A DNA stretch of 64,000 bases from WHSW01 sp963759295 (GTDB lineage Bacteria; Actinomycetota; Thermoleophilia; Solirubrobacterales; 70-9): assembly GCA_963759295.1 (NCBI GenBank), contig CAVWYT010000007.1, forward strand, positions 134,495-198,494, read 5' to 3'. A program made the translations under genes and the position numbers. Under the pieces are notes generated by a model. It was given only the letters and a program-made list of their open reading frames with translations. It did no database searches and was not told the DNA's origin. Below are positions 26,476-36,720 of the stretch, piece by piece; the stretch's first letter is position 1; each line of letters opens with the position of its first letter.

Positions 26476-27270
26476 TCACGGCGACATCGCGGCGTGCGCC
26501 GCGGCGATGAACTCGCTCACCGCGGCGGCGGCGGCGGGCGCATCGCTCGCCTCGGCGACCGCTCGCACCAGCCGCGAGCCGACGATCACCCCGTCGGCCA
26601 CCGCCCCGACCTCGGCGGCCTGCTCGGGAGTGCCGATCCCGAATCCGACCGCGACCGGCACCGCCGCGTCGTCCTGCGCCGCGCGGACGAGATCGGCGAG
26701 CGCCGCCGGGAGCTCGTCGCGCTCGCCGGTTGTGCGGGTGTCGGACACGAGGTAGACGAACCCCTCCGCGGACGCGCAGATCGCGGCCCGCCGCTCGGGA
26801 GCGGTGTTCGGGGCGACCAGCGGGATCAGCGCCAGCCCTGCCGCCCGCAGGGCAGCGGCAATCTCGCCGCCCTCCTCGCCGGGGAGGTCGGGGACGATCG
26901 CCCCGACGGCGCCGGCGCCGGCGAGCGCCCGCGCGAAGCGCTCCGGGCCGCGGGCGAGGGCCATGTTCGCGTAGGCCATCGCGACCACGGGCACCCGGTC
27001 GGCGACCCGCTCGCAGGTGACGAGCACCGAGTCGAGCGTCGCGCCCGCGTCGAGCGCCGAGGTGGCGGCGGCATGGATCACCGGCCCGTCGGCGAGCGGA
27101 TCCGAGAACGGGATCCCGAGCTCGATCAGGTCGGCGCCCGCGGCGACGTAGGCGTCGGCGACCGCGTCCGAGGTCTCGGCGTTCGGGAACCCGCCCATCA
27201 TGTACGGCATCAGGGCGGCCCGGCCCTCCGCCCTCGCCGCCTCGAAGGCGGCGGCTATGCGTTCACCCAT
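26476..27270 (-). CDS. trpA: Tryptophan synthase alpha subunit
   Basis: 264 residues, the usual length. The catalytic Glu and Asp lie in LIELGIPFSDPLADGPVI, the phosphate loop is VGFGIGTPEQA, and GVIVGSRLVRAV is near the end. It cleaves indole-3-glycerol phosphate to indole for the beta subunit. The start overlaps the trpB stop by 8 bases, as in many trp operons. Confidence 0.95.
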   Translation of the reverse strand: MGERIAAAFEAARAEGRAALMPYMMGGFPNAETSDAVADAYVAAGADLIELGIPFSDPLADGPVIHAAATSALDAGATLDSVLVTCERVADRVPVVAMAYANMALARGPERFARALAGAGAVGAIVPDLPGEEGGEIAAALRAAGLALIPLVAPNTAPERRAAICASAEGFVYLVSDTRTTGERDELPAALADLVRAAQDDAAVPVAVGFGIGTPEQAAEVGAVADGVIVGSRLVRAVAEASDAPAAAAAVSEFIAAAHAAMSP

Positions 27271-28493
27271 CGCCCAGCCGTTCGACCACCTCGGCGAGGT
27301 CCTTGTCGCCGCGGCCGCTCAGCGTCAAGAGGTCGAATCCGGCCACAGCCGAGGAGGTGGCGCCGTCGCCGTGCAGAAGCCAGGCGATCGCGTGCGAGGG
27401 CTCGAGCGCCGGGATGATTCCCTCGAGCCGCGCCAGGTCGCGGAACGCGATCAGCGCTTGGGCGTCGGTGACCGCCTCGTAGCGGACGCGCCCGATGTCG
27501 CGCAGGTGGGCGTGCTCGGGACCGACCCCCGGATAGTCGAGCCCGGCGGAAACCGAATGCGCCTCGAGGATCTGCCCGTCCTCGTCGGCGAGGACCGAGG
27601 ACAGCGCCCCGTGCAGCACCCCGGTGCGCCCCGCGCCGAGCGACGCGCCGTGGCGACCGCTGGCGATCCCCTCTCCCCCCGCCTCGACGCCGACCAGCTC
27701 GACCTCGGAGTCGTCGAGGAACGGGGTGAAGGTGCCGATCGCGTTCGAGCCGCCGCCCACGCAGGCGATCACGCGGCCCGGCAACGAGCGCTCGGCGGCG
27801 AGTGCCTGCGCGCGAGCCTCATCGCCGATCACGCGCTGGAGGTCGCGCACGAGCGCCGGGTAGGGAGCCGGGCCGACGGCCGAGCCGATCACGTAGTGGG
27901 TCGTGGCGACGTTGGTGACCCAGTCGCGGATCGCGGCGCTGACCGCCTCCTTCAGCGTTCGCGCGCCGGCCTCGACCGGGATCACCTCGGCGCCGAGCAG
28001 GCGCATCCGCTCGACGTTCGGGGCCTGGCGGCGCATGTCCTCGGTGCCCATGTAGACGAGGCACTCGAGCCCGAGCAGGGCGCACGCGGTCGCCGCGGCG
28101 ACGCCGTGCTGGCCGGCGCCGGTCTCCGCGATCACCCGTGGACTTCCCCATCCGCGTGGCGAGCAGCGCCTGGCCGACCGCGTTGTTGATCTTGTGGGCG
28201 CCGGTGTGGGCGAGATCCTCGCGCTTCAAGTAGACGCGGCGGCCGACGCGCTCGGAGAGCCGCTCGGCGAGGTACAGCGGGGTCGGCCGACCGACGAACT
28301 CGTGCAGCAGGCGATCGAGCTCGGCGCGAAAGGTCGGCTCGTCGCGCGCTTCCGCCCAGGCGATGGTGAGCTCGTCGAGCGCCGCGACCAGCACCTCGGG
28401 GACGAAGCGGCCGCCGTACTCGCCGAACCACTCCTCGACGCCGACCGTCGCGCGGATCCCACCGGCCGCGCCCGCGGGAACCGATGAGCTCAC
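27263..28493 (-). CDS. trpB: Tryptophan synthase beta subunit, frameshifted
   Basis: Two frames encode a normal TrpB of about 410 residues. The first (GTG 28493) has EEWFGEYGGRFVPE and the PLP-lysine motif HTGAHKINNAVGQALLA. The second resumes at VIAETGAGQHGVAAATA and contains VGGGSNAIG, the phosphate cup. One surplus T near 28144 (AAGTCCACGG for AAGCCACGG) breaks the frame; removing it gives MGKPRVIAETGAGQHG exactly as conserved. It condenses indole with serine. Almost certainly functional in the organism. Confidence 0.93.
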
Positions 28494-28509
28494 GGTGTCC
28501 GCCTCGCGC

Positions 28510-29157
28510 TCACCGCCCGATCACCGCCGGGTCCGGGCTCGCGGACCGAGCGCTCTCCGCGAACGCCCGCATCAAGGCATGGTCCTTGATTCCCGGCGCG
28601 GACTCGATGCCGCTGGCGACGTCGATCGCGAACGGGCGCGCGACCGCGATCGCGTCGCCGACGTTGTCGGGCCTCAGGCCCCCGGCGAGGATCAGCGGGA
28701 TCTGAGAGCGCCGGCCGGCGGCGATCTCCCAATCGAAGCTCTCGCCGGTGCCCCCGGGACGGCCCGGGCTGTAGGCGTCGAGCAGGTGGTAGTCCGTGCG
28801 GAAGGTCTCCGCGGCCTGGACGTCGGCGGCGCTGTGGACGCGCATCGCCTTGATCACCTTGCAGCCGGTGCGCCGTGCCGCCTCGCGGCAGAAGTCCGGG
28901 CCCTCGTCGCCGTGCAGCTGCAGCATCGCGAGCTGCTCGTCCTCCGCGCGATGGACGAGCTCGTCGAGGGTGGCGTTGACGAACACGCCGACGACGTTCA
29001 CCTGGCGGCGCAGCTCGGCGCTGATCTCGATCGCGAGCGCAGGGTCGCAACGACGCACACTGGCGTCCCAGTGGTTGAGGCCGATCGCCCAGGCGCCGAG
29101 TCGCACGGCCTCGCGCGCGTCCTCGAGCCTCGTGATGCCGCAGAACTTGACCCGCAT
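28510..29157 (-). CDS. trpF: Phosphoribosylanthranilate isomerase
   Basis: 215 residues. The start MRVKFCGITRLEDA carries the catalytic Cys, the catalytic Asp is in LLDAYSPGRPGGTGESFDW, and LAGGLRPDNVG and DVASGIESAPGIKD bind phosphate. It isomerises phosphoribosylanthranilate to CdRP. ATG 29157 is chosen over an in-frame start 18 codons upstream because the family begins there and a TAACCT box sits ten bases before it. It is 16 bases before trpB. Confidence 0.93.
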   Translation of the reverse strand: MRVKFCGITRLEDAREAVRLGAWAIGLNHWDASVRRCDPALAIEISAELRRQVNVVGVFVNATLDELVHRAEDEQLAMLQLHGDEGPDFCREAARRTGCKVIKAMRVHSAADVQAAETFRTDYHLLDAYSPGRPGGTGESFDWEIAAGRRSQIPLILAGGLRPDNVGDAIAVARPFAIDVASGIESAPGIKDHALMRAFAESARSASPDPAVIGR

Positions 29158-29165
29158 CGCGCGAA

Positions 29166-30464
29166 CTAGGTTACGCGGCGGCCGCGCCGAGAAGGCCAGG
29201 AGCGCCGCCACGGGTCGACGCGGGCGAGCCGGCTCTCACCGGCCCGCCGCGCGCCCGGGAGGGCCCTGAGGCCATCGCGCGCCTGCGCCGGCCTCTGCGT
29301 CAGCTCGACGCCGACAGTCCGCTCCTGGCCGCCGCGCAGCAGGGTGAGATCGATCGTCTCTCCCGGCTTCTTGCCGTCGACCGCCGCGATCACGTCGTCC
29401 ATTCCGCTGACCGCCTGCCCGTCGACGGCGGTGATCAGATCGCCGCCGGCCTTGATCCGCTGACCGCCGATGTTGACCGACGCGTTGCCCCCCTCGATCC
29501 CGGCCTTGTCGGCCGGGCTGTCGGGGACCACGGCCTGCACGATCGCCCCGTGATCGGTCTGGAGGTTGAGCACGTCGGCGATCTCCGGGGTCAGGTCCGT
29601 GCCGCTGATCCCCATGAACGCGTGCTGGACCTGGCCTGTCGAGATCAGCTGCTGGGCGATCTCGCGCACGGTGTCGATCGGCACGGCAAAGCCGATCCCG
29701 ACGTTGCCCTGCGCGCCCCCGGACTCGATCTGCGAGGTGATCCCGATCACGCGGCCCCCGGAGTCGAGCAGCGGCCCGCCCGAGTTGCCGGGGTTGATCG
29801 GCGCGTCGGTCTGGATCGCGTTCTCGATCGAGAAGCCGTTCGGGGCCGCGATCTGGCGCTGCACGGCCGAAACGATGCCAGCGGTCGCCGAGCGGTCGAG
29901 CCCGAACGGGTTGCCGATCGCGACCACGGGATCGCCCACCTTGACCCCGGAGGAGGAGCCGAGGGTGAGCGGTTGAAGCCGGTCGGCGCCGTCGGAGACC
30001 TCGAGCACGGCGACGTCGGTCGACGGATCGGCGCCGACGACCTTGGCCTCGTAGGTGTCGCCGTCCTCGCCGCCGACCCGCACGGTGACGTCGCCGGCGC
30101 CGTCGACGACGTGGGCGTTGGTGAGGATGTGCCCCTGGTGGTCGATCACGAAGCCCGAGCCGGTCGCGGTGCCGCCGCCCGATTGGCCAAACGGGTCGAA
30201 GGGCGAGCTCTGGGTCGACTGCTTGGCCTCGATGTAGACGACGCTGGGCGCGTCCTCGGAGTAGATCTGGTTGACGGTCAGCGCCCTGCCGTTCCGGTCG
30301 GCCGCCGGCTCTGCGAGTGCCGTCGCGGGGGCGCTCACGGTTGTGGTGGAATCGCCGCCGTCGCCCGTCACCCAGCCGGCGGCGATCGCCGCCCATCCGA
30401 GCAGGCCGACGATCAGCCCTCCGGCGACGGCGGAGGCGAACGGGGTCTTCAAGGTCTTTCTCAT
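29166..30464 (-). CDS. HtrA/DegP-type serine protease with PDZ domain
   Basis: 432 residues. An N-terminal membrane segment (GGLIVGLLGWAAIAAGW) anchors it with the protease outside. The catalytic triad is visible as His in TNAHVV, Asp in DPSTDVAVLEV and Ser in NPGNSGGPLLDSGG. A PDZ domain follows (MGISGTDLTPEI to LRGGQERTVGVEL). A basic tail of about 35 residues follows the PDZ. It degrades or refolds damaged envelope proteins. It lies between trpC and trpF, an unrelated insertion in an otherwise orderly trp block. Confidence 0.9.
   Translation of the reverse strand: MRKTLKTPFASAVAGGLIVGLLGWAAIAAGWVTGDGGDSTTTVSAPATALAEPAADRNGRALTVNQIYSEDAPSVVYIEAKQSTQSSPFDPFGQSGGGTATGSGFVIDHQGHILTNAHVVDGAGDVTVRVGGEDGDTYEAKVVGADPSTDVAVLEVSDGADRLQPLTLGSSSGVKVGDPVVAIGNPFGLDRSATAGIVSAVQRQIAAPNGFSIENAIQTDAPINPGNSGGPLLDSGGRVIGITSQIESGGAQGNVGIGFAVPIDTVREIAQQLISTGQVQHAFMGISGTDLTPEIADVLNLQTDHGAIVQAVVPDSPADKAGIEGGNASVNIGGQRIKAGGDLITAVDGQAVSGMDDVIAAVDGKKPGETIDLTLLRGGQERTVGVELTQRPAQARDGLRALPGARRAGESRLARVDPWRRSWPSRRGRRVT
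29168..29173 (-). promoter_or_regulatory. Possible -10 box of trpF
   Basis: TAACCT on the minus strand, ten bases before the trpF ATG and inside the last codons of the htrA-like gene. Confidence 0.35.
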
Positions 30465-30515
30465 GCCGACCAGCTTGGCCGGACACGCCTAAAGCTCCCT
30501 AAGCCCAAACGAAAC

Positions 30516-30535
30516 GGCGGCTAAGAATCGCCGCC
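30516..30535 (-). terminator. Possible terminator after trpC
   Basis: GGCGGC, an 8-base loop and GCCGCC form a hairpin between trpC and the protease gene. On the minus strand it is followed by GTTTCGTTT, a weak T-rich tail. It may separate trpEGDC from the protease transcript. Confidence 0.4.
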
Positions 30536-30548
30536 TGCGCGTCGGCCC

Positions 30549-31364
30549 TCAGAGGCCCTGTCCATGTAGGTGCTCGCGGGTGCGCTCGTCGTCCATCGTC
30601 AGCTCACGCACGGCGCTCTCGGGGTCACCCGAGCGCATCAGGGTCTCGCCGATCAGCACGGCGTCGCAACCGATCCGCTCGAGCTCGGCGAGCTGCTCCC
30701 AGCGGTCGTAGCCGGACTCGGAGACGACCGTCTTGCCGGCGGGGACGTCGACGATCAGCTCGGCGGTCGTCTCGAGGTCGACGCTGAGGTCGCGGAGGCT
30801 GCGGTTGTTGATCCCGAGCACGTCCGCGTCGAGCTCCAGGGCCCGCTCGAGGTCGGGCTCGTCGTGGACCTCGACCAGGCAGTCGAGGTCCAGCAGCCGG
30901 GCCTCCGCATAAAGCGAGCGGAGCACGTCGTCGTCGAGCGCGGCGACGATCAGCAGCACCGCATCGGCGCCGTTGACCGCCGCCTCGTAGAGCTGGTAGG
31001 TGTCGACGATGAAGTCCTTGCGCAGGATCGGCAGCCCGGATGCCGCGCGGGCGGCACGAACGTCGTCGAGCGTGCCGCCGAAGTTGCGCTGATCGGTGAG
31101 CACCGACAGCGCCGCCGCCCCGCCACGCTCGTAGGCGGCACACACGTCTGCGACCGTGGCCCCGGCCGCGATCTCGCCGGCGCTCGGCGAACGGCGCTTG
31201 AACTCCGCGATCAGCGACAGCCCCGGGCGGACCAGCGCCTCGCTGAACGGCCGCGATCCGCTCAGCGTGCCGACGGCGTCACGCAGCTGCGCCACCGGCA
31301 CCCGCTGCTTGCGGTCCTCGACGTCCTCCCGTGCTGCCCCCACGAGCTCCTGGAGCCTGCTCAT
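30549..31364 (-). CDS. trpC: Indole-3-glycerol phosphate synthase
   Basis: 271 residues. Conserved elements are LIAEFKRRSPSAGEI (catalytic Glu and Lys), LSVLTDQRNFGGTLDD, LPILRKDFIVDTYQ, LGINNRSLRDLSVDL and VSESGY. It closes the indole ring from CdRP. ATG 31364 is preceded by TACGCT nine bases upstream, so trpC may have its own leaderless start despite following trpD by 55 bases. Confidence 0.95.
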   Translation of the reverse strand: MSRLQELVGAAREDVEDRKQRVPVAQLRDAVGTLSGSRPFSEALVRPGLSLIAEFKRRSPSAGEIAAGATVADVCAAYERGGAAALSVLTDQRNFGGTLDDVRAARAASGLPILRKDFIVDTYQLYEAAVNGADAVLLIVAALDDDVLRSLYAEARLLDLDCLVEVHDEPDLERALELDADVLGINNRSLRDLSVDLETTAELIVDVPAGKTVVSESGYDRWEQLAELERIGCDAVLIGETLMRSGDPESAVRELTMDDERTREHLHGQGL

Positions 31365-31373
31365 GCTCGCATG

Positions 31374-31379
31374 AGCGTA
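31374..31379 (-). promoter_or_regulatory. -10 box of trpC
   Basis: TACGCT on the minus strand ends nine bases before the trpC ATG. Confidence 0.45.
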
Positions 31380-31419
31380 AACGAGCGCACACCGCGGCGC
31401 CGGGCCGCCGGCCGTTTCC

Positions 31420-32454
31420 TCAGCCCGAGGGCGCGTGCTCGGCCGAGATCCGGACCAGCCGCTCGAGGACGCCCAGGGCGGCTCCCGAGTCGATCGTCTC
31501 GCGGGCGCGCTGCGCCGCGGCACCCAGGTCGTGGGCCCCTCCGGCGACCAGGATCGCCGCCGCCGCGTTGAGGACGACGACCTCGCGGGCCGGCCCCGGC
31601 TCACCGGAGAGCACCGCGCGGACCACGGCGGCGTTCTCCTCGGCGGTGCCGCCGGCGATCGTCGCGAGCTCGACCCGGCCGACGCCGAGGTCCTCCGGGG
31701 CGACGAACCATTCCTCGGTGCGCCCGTCGGCGACCTCGATCACGCGCGTGCGGCCGCTGACGCTGATCTCGTCGACGCCGTCGTCGCCCGAGACGACCAG
31801 CGCTCGCGCGCAGCCGAGCCCGACGAGCGCCTCGGCGATCGTCTCCTGGTAATGGCGGTCGGAGACCCCGAGCAGCTGCCGCGTCGCTCCCGCCGGGTTG
31901 GTGAGCGGGCCGAGGAAGTTGAAGATCGTCCGCACCGCCAGCTCCCCGCGAACCGGCATCACGTGCTTCATCGCGGCGTGATGGCGAGGCGCGAACATGA
32001 ACCCGAAGCCGACCTCCTCGATGCAGCTGGCCACCGCCCCGGGTTCGAGGTCGATCCGGACACCGAGCGCCTCGAGCACGTCGGCCGAGCCGCTGCGGCT
32101 GGTGCTCGAGCGGTTTCCGTGCTTGGCGACCGCGCACTCGGCGCCCGCGGCAACCAGCGCCGCCGCGGTCGAGATGTTGAAGGTGGAGGGCCCGCCGCCG
32201 GTGCCCGCCGTATCGACCAGATCGTCCCGCGCGGCGTCCACCGATGCGGCGAGCCGGCGCATCGTCCGCGCCAGGCCGACCAGCTCGGCGACCGTCTCGC
32301 CCTTTGCCCGCAGGGCGATCAGGAACGCACCCGTCTGCACGTCGCTCGCCCGCCCTTCCATCACCTCATCGAGGACGGCGGAGGCGTGATCGGCGGTCAG
32401 GTGGGCTCCGGATGCGATCTCATCGATCGCGCGGGTGAGGATGTCGTTGGGCAT
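31420..32454 (-). CDS. trpD: Anthranilate phosphoribosyltransferase
   Basis: 344 residues. The PRPP-binding glycine loop reads VDTAGTGGGPSTFNIST, with KHGNRSSTSRSGSADVLEALG, FGFMFAPRHHAAMKHV and FNFLGPLTNPA, all diagnostic. It transfers phosphoribose to anthranilate. It starts 3 bases after trpG and precedes trpC. Confidence 0.95.
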   Translation of the reverse strand: MPNDILTRAIDEIASGAHLTADHASAVLDEVMEGRASDVQTGAFLIALRAKGETVAELVGLARTMRRLAASVDAARDDLVDTAGTGGGPSTFNISTAAALVAAGAECAVAKHGNRSSTSRSGSADVLEALGVRIDLEPGAVASCIEEVGFGFMFAPRHHAAMKHVMPVRGELAVRTIFNFLGPLTNPAGATRQLLGVSDRHYQETIAEALVGLGCARALVVSGDDGVDEISVSGRTRVIEVADGRTEEWFVAPEDLGVGRVELATIAGGTAEENAAVVRAVLSGEPGPAREVVVLNAAAAILVAGGAHDLGAAAQRARETIDSGAALGVLERLVRISAEHAPSG

Positions 32455-32457
32455 CGC

Positions 32458-33045
<588 letters not shown>

Positions 33046-33104
33046 CGAAGCAGGCGCCTCAACGGCGGCGCGGCTCGGCTTCGCTTCGCTCCGCCTCACA
33101 GCCC

Positions 33105-34658
33105 TCATCCCCATTCCGGCTGGCTCGCCGCCAGCTCGACGGCCTGGAACATCGCCCTCGCCTTGCTTACCGACTCCCGGTATTCGTAGTCGGGCTTCGC
33201 GTCGGCGACCGTGCCGCCACCCGCCTGCACGTGGACCCGCCCGTCCTTGATCACCGCGGTGCGGATGTGGATCGCGGTGTCGAGGTCGCCGGTGAAGCTC
33301 AGATAGCCGATCGCGCCGCCGTAGGAGCAGCGCTTGTACGGCTCGAGCTCGTCGATGATCTGCATCGCCCGCACCTTTGGAGCGCCGGACAGGGTGCCGG
33401 CCGGCAGCACGGCTCGCAGGACGTCCATCGCGTCGACGCCGTCGCGCAGCGTCCCCGAGACCTGGCTGACGATGTGGAAGACGTGCGAGTAGGTCTCGAC
33501 CACCATGTACTCGTCGACGCTCACGCTGCCGTACTCGGAGACTCGCCCGAGGTCGTTGCGGCCGAGGTCGACGAGCATCACGTGCTCGGCACGCTCCTTC
33601 GGGTCGGCGAGCAGCGCCTCGGCCTGGCGGCGATCCTCCTCCTCGGAGGCGCCCCGCGGGTACGTGCCGGCGATCGGCCGCATCTCGGCGCGGTGGCCGC
33701 TGACCTTGACCAGCGGCTCCGGCGAGGCGCCGGCGATCTGGAAGTCGCCGAACTCGAGGAAGTACATGTACGGCGACGGGTTGACGGTCCGCAGCCCTCT
33801 GAAGATCGAGAACGCCTCCACGGGCGCCGGGGCCGAGAAGCGCTGCGAGGGCACCACCTGGAAGGCGTCTCCGGCGTGAACGTAGTCGATGATCCGGCTG
33901 ACGTTGGCCTCGAACTGCTCGCGGCTGACGTTCGAACGCCAGGGCTCGTTGACGCCCTCGGGCTCGAACGATTCCCGGCCGGCGGGGATCGCGTCGATCT
34001 CCGGTCGCGGTCGCGCTGCGGGCACCGGTCCGCGCAGGGCCGCTCGCGCCGCGTCGATCAGCTCCAGGGCGCGGTCGTACTCGGCCTCGAGCCCGGCACC
34101 GCGGTCGGAGAACGCGTATGCGAGCACGGTCAGCTCGTGCTTCAGGTGGTCGAAGGAGAGCATCAGCTCGCAGACCATCAGCGCCATGTCGGGCAGCCCG
34201 AGGGGGTCGGGGTTCGCGGGCCCCAGCGGCTCGACCGTGCGCACGAGGTCGTAGCCGAAGAGGCCGACCGCACCGCCCGCAAACGGCGGCAGCCCCTCCG
34301 GCGCCGCGACCGTGAACCGTCCGATGGCCCGGGCGACGGCTCCATACGGATCCTCGACATCGGACTCGGTCGCGGTCCCGTCGCGCGTCTCGGTCAGCGT
34401 GCCGTCCGCCCAACGCAGCTCGATCCGCGGCCGGAAGCCGAGGAAGGAGTAGCGGCCCAACCGCCCCTGCTCGGCCGACTCGAGCAGGAACGACGGGCCG
34501 GGAAAGGCCTCGCGCAGCTTCAGGAACGCGGAGACGGGCGTCTCGCAGTCGTCGACGAACCGGTAGTGGAGCGGGATCACGTTCGCGACCCTGGCGAGCT
34601 CGCGAGCGCCCGCGAGGTCGGGCTCGTGGCCCGGTGCGGCTTCAGCCGCGACGGCCAT
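33105..34658 (-). CDS. trpE: Anthranilate synthase component I
   Basis: 517 residues. The N-terminal LLESAEQGRLGRYSFLG is the tryptophan feedback site. The catalytic domain has AFQVVPSQRFS, PSPYMYFLEFGDFQIAGASPE, RPIAGTYPRG, MLVDLGRNDLGRV and AGTLSGAPKVRAM. It makes anthranilate from chorismate. The start overlaps hisIE by 17 bases, coupling the two translationally. The intact LLES motif predicts feedback inhibition by tryptophan. Confidence 0.95.
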   Translation of the reverse strand: MAVAAEAAPGHEPDLAGARELARVANVIPLHYRFVDDCETPVSAFLKLREAFPGPSFLLESAEQGRLGRYSFLGFRPRIELRWADGTLTETRDGTATESDVEDPYGAVARAIGRFTVAAPEGLPPFAGGAVGLFGYDLVRTVEPLGPANPDPLGLPDMALMVCELMLSFDHLKHELTVLAYAFSDRGAGLEAEYDRALELIDAARAALRGPVPAARPRPEIDAIPAGRESFEPEGVNEPWRSNVSREQFEANVSRIIDYVHAGDAFQVVPSQRFSAPAPVEAFSIFRGLRTVNPSPYMYFLEFGDFQIAGASPEPLVKVSGHRAEMRPIAGTYPRGASEEEDRRQAEALLADPKERAEHVMLVDLGRNDLGRVSEYGSVSVDEYMVVETYSHVFHIVSQVSGTLRDGVDAMDVLRAVLPAGTLSGAPKVRAMQIIDELEPYKRCSYGGAIGYLSFTGDLDTAIHIRTAVIKDGRVHVQAGGGTVADAKPDYEYRESVSKARAMFQAVELAASQPEWG

Positions 34659-35289
34659 TGAGCGTCTCCAGCGCCGCGGACAGCGGCACCTCGCGCGAGA
34701 GCAGCAGCACCTCGAGGTGATACAGGAGGTCGGCGGCCTCCTCCGCCACCCGCTCGGCCGACTCGCCGGCGGCCGCGCGGGCGACCTCGTCGGCCTCCTC
34801 GCGGACCTTGGCCCCGATCCGCTCCGGGTCATCGAGCAGCTCGACCGTGTAGGAGCCCTCGGGTCGCCGGGCGCGGCGCTCGGCGAGCGCCCGGGCGAGC
34901 TCCGCGAGCGCCTCGTAGGCGGCCGGCTCGGGCTCGCCCGGCACGGGCTCCGCGTCGACGGCTCCGTCGGCTGATCCCTCGAGGTCGCGGTAGAAGCAGG
35001 ATCGCTGCCCGGTGTGGCACGCCGGGCCGGCGGGCTCGACCAGGGCGACGACCGCGTCGCCGTCGCAGTCGTAGCGCAGCTGGCGCACGCGCTGGACGTT
35101 GCCCGAGCTCCCGCCCTTGTGCCAGAGCTCGCCGCGCGAGCGGCTGAAGAGATGCATCTCGCCGGTCTCGCGCGTCAGACGCAGGGCCTCCGAGTCCAGG
35201 TACGCGAGGGTGAGCACCTCGCCGCTGCGCCAGTCCTGGATCACGCAGGGGACGAGTCCGCTGTCGTCGAAGCGAATCGGGTCGGCCAT
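34642..35289 (-). CDS. hisIE: Bifunctional phosphoribosyl-AMP cyclohydrolase/phosphoribosyl-ATP pyrophosphatase
   Basis: 215 residues. HisI part (about 1-105): LAYLDSEALRLTRETGE, FSRSRGELWHKGGSSGN and the zinc ligands in DCDGDAVV and CHTGQRSCFY. HisE part (about 125-215): IGAKVREEADEVARAA and EEAADLLYHLEVLL. It carries out steps two and three of histidine synthesis. It heads the trpEGD transcript and starts seven bases after TACGAT. A longer open frame upstream is not needed. Confidence 0.93.
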   Translation of the reverse strand: MADPIRFDDSGLVPCVIQDWRSGEVLTLAYLDSEALRLTRETGEMHLFSRSRGELWHKGGSSGNVQRVRQLRYDCDGDAVVALVEPAGPACHTGQRSCFYRDLEGSADGAVDAEPVPGEPEPAAYEALAELARALAERRARRPEGSYTVELLDDPERIGAKVREEADEVARAAAGESAERVAEEAADLLYHLEVLLLSREVPLSAALETLNGRRG

Positions 35290-35296
35290 CCGCGAG

Positions 35297-35302
35297 ATCG
35301 TA
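35297..35302 (-). promoter_or_regulatory. -10 box of hisIE-trpEGD
   Basis: TACGAT on the minus strand, seven bases before the hisIE ATG. No room is left for a trp leader peptide or attenuator. Confidence 0.5.
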
Positions 35303-35323
35303 GTGCCCGACGCCGCCTGCGCC

Positions 35324-35329
35324 CATAGT
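35324..35329 (+). promoter_or_regulatory. -10 box of cydA
   Basis: CATAGT lies eight bases before the GTG start of cydA, divergent from the hisIE box in a 48-base intergenic gap. Confidence 0.4.
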
Positions 35330-35337
35330 CTTGGTGC

Positions 35338-36720
35338 GTGATCGCGACCGCGCTGCCGATCGTCGACGCGTTCACGAGCGCCGATCAGTCGTATCTGCTG
35401 GAGGCGCGGCAGATGCAGGCGCTCTCGCTCGGCGTCCACATCCCGCTCGTCTGCTTCGGGATCTCGTTCCCGGTGATCGTGCTGTTCATGGAGGGGCTGC
35501 ACCTGCGCACCGGCAACCCGGTGTACAAGGCGCTCGCCAAGCGCTGGTCGAAGGTGATGCTGATCCTGTTCGCGATCGGGGTCGTCACCGGCACGATCCT
35601 CTCGTTCGAGCTCGGTCTGCTGTGGCCCGAACTTCATGGAGCAGTGGGGCGAGGTGTTTGGGTTCGCGTTCGCGATCGAGGGGCTCGCGTTCTTCGCCGA
35701 GGCGATCTTCATCACGATCTACGTCTACGGCTGGGATCGCCTCTCGCCGCGCATTCACTTTTTGAGCGGGATCCCGGTCGCCGTCTCGGGGATCCTCGGC
35801 TCCTCGGCGGTGATCGCCGTCAAGGATGGATGAACAACCCGCAGGGGTTCAGCATGAGCGCGGACGGCACGGTCACCGACGTCCACCCCCTCGCCGCCCT
35901 GTTCAACCCGAACCTCTGGCACGAGGAGGTGCACATGTACCTCGCCGGGTTCATCGTCGCCGGCGCCCTGGTCGCCGGCGTCTACGCGGTCGCCTGGCTG
36001 CGGGGGCAGGCGCGACGCTACCACCGCGCCGGCCTGATCGTCCCGCTGGCGGTGATGGCGTTGGCGGCGCCGGCTCAGATCGTGGTCGGCGACTGGGCGG
36101 CGCGCACTGTGGCCGAGAAGCAGCCGACCAAGCTGGCGGCGATCGAGGGCCTCGACAGGACGACCAAGGGCCCGGACCTGACGATCGGCGGCATCTACGT
36201 CGACGGCGAGGTCCACGGCGGGATCTCGATCCCGAAGATGCTCTCGCTGCTCGCCTTCCACGACCCGAACGCAACGGTCGAGGGCCTCGACGCGGTCGCC
36301 GCGGACGACCGGCCGCCGGTCGCCTGGGTCCGCAACAGCTTTCAGGTGATGGTCGGGATAGGCACGCTGCTGGCGGCGCTCGGCCTCTGGTTCTTGTGGT
36401 TTCGATGGCGCCGTGGGGCACTACCGAGGACGCCGTGGTTCTACCGGGCCGTCGTCCTCGCCGGTCCGCTCGCGCTGGTGGCGCTGATCGCGGGTTGGAT
36501 CGTGACCGAGATCGGTCGCCAGCCGTGGATCGTCTACGGGCTGATGCGCACGGAGGAGGCGGTGACCGGAGCCGAGGGGATCCCGGTCGGCTACGCCACC
36601 CTGGCCGTCGTCTACGTCGGCCTGATCGCGGTCGCCTTCTTCATGCTGCGACGGCTGGCCCGTAACGGCCCGGAGCCCACGGATCGTCACGGCCCGGGTG
36701 AGATCGAGGTGCTGCCCTGA
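35338..36720 (+). CDS. cydA: Cytochrome bd ubiquinol oxidase subunit I, with two compensating frameshifts
   Basis: About 460 residues. Helices begin with LLEARQMQALSLGVHIPLVC and FGISFPVIVLFMEG, and the His that ligates haem b595 is in SLGVHIP. The frame is lost at about 35627, where CCCG carries a surplus C (conserved LWPNFMEQWGEVFGF is recovered without it). It returns at about 35828, where one base is missing before GGATGGATG (conserved NGWMNNPQGF). The Q-loop region and GRQPWIVYGLMRT follow intact. It is the quinol-oxidising, haem-bearing subunit of a high-affinity terminal oxidase. The TGA overlaps the cydB ATG. Confidence 0.92.
   Translation: MIATALPIVDAFTSADQSYLLEARQMQALSLGVHIPLVCFGISFPVIVLFMEGLHLRTGNPVYKALAKRWSKVMLILFAIGVVTGTILSFELGLLWPELHGAVGRGVWVRVRDRGARVLRRGDLHHDLRLRLGSPLAAHSLFERDPGRRLGDPRLLGGDRRQGWMNNPQGFSMSADGTVTDVHPLAALFNPNLWHEEVHMYLAGFIVAGALVAGVYAVAWLRGQARRYHRAGLIVPLAVMALAAPAQIVVGDWAARTVAEKQPTKLAAIEGLDRTTKGPDLTIGGIYVDGEVHGGISIPKMLSLLAFHDPNATVEGLDAVAADDRPPVAWVRNSFQVMVGIGTLLAALGLWFLWFRWRRGALPRTPWFYRAVVLAGPLALVALIAGWIVTEIGRQPWIVYGLMRTEEAVTGAEGIPVGYATLAVVYVGLIAVAFFMLRRLARNGPEPTDRHGPGEIEVLP

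Noticed and set aside
35290..35337. trp leader peptide or T-box before hisIE-trpE
   Set aside because: The 48-base gap between divergent genes already holds both -10 boxes and leaves no space.
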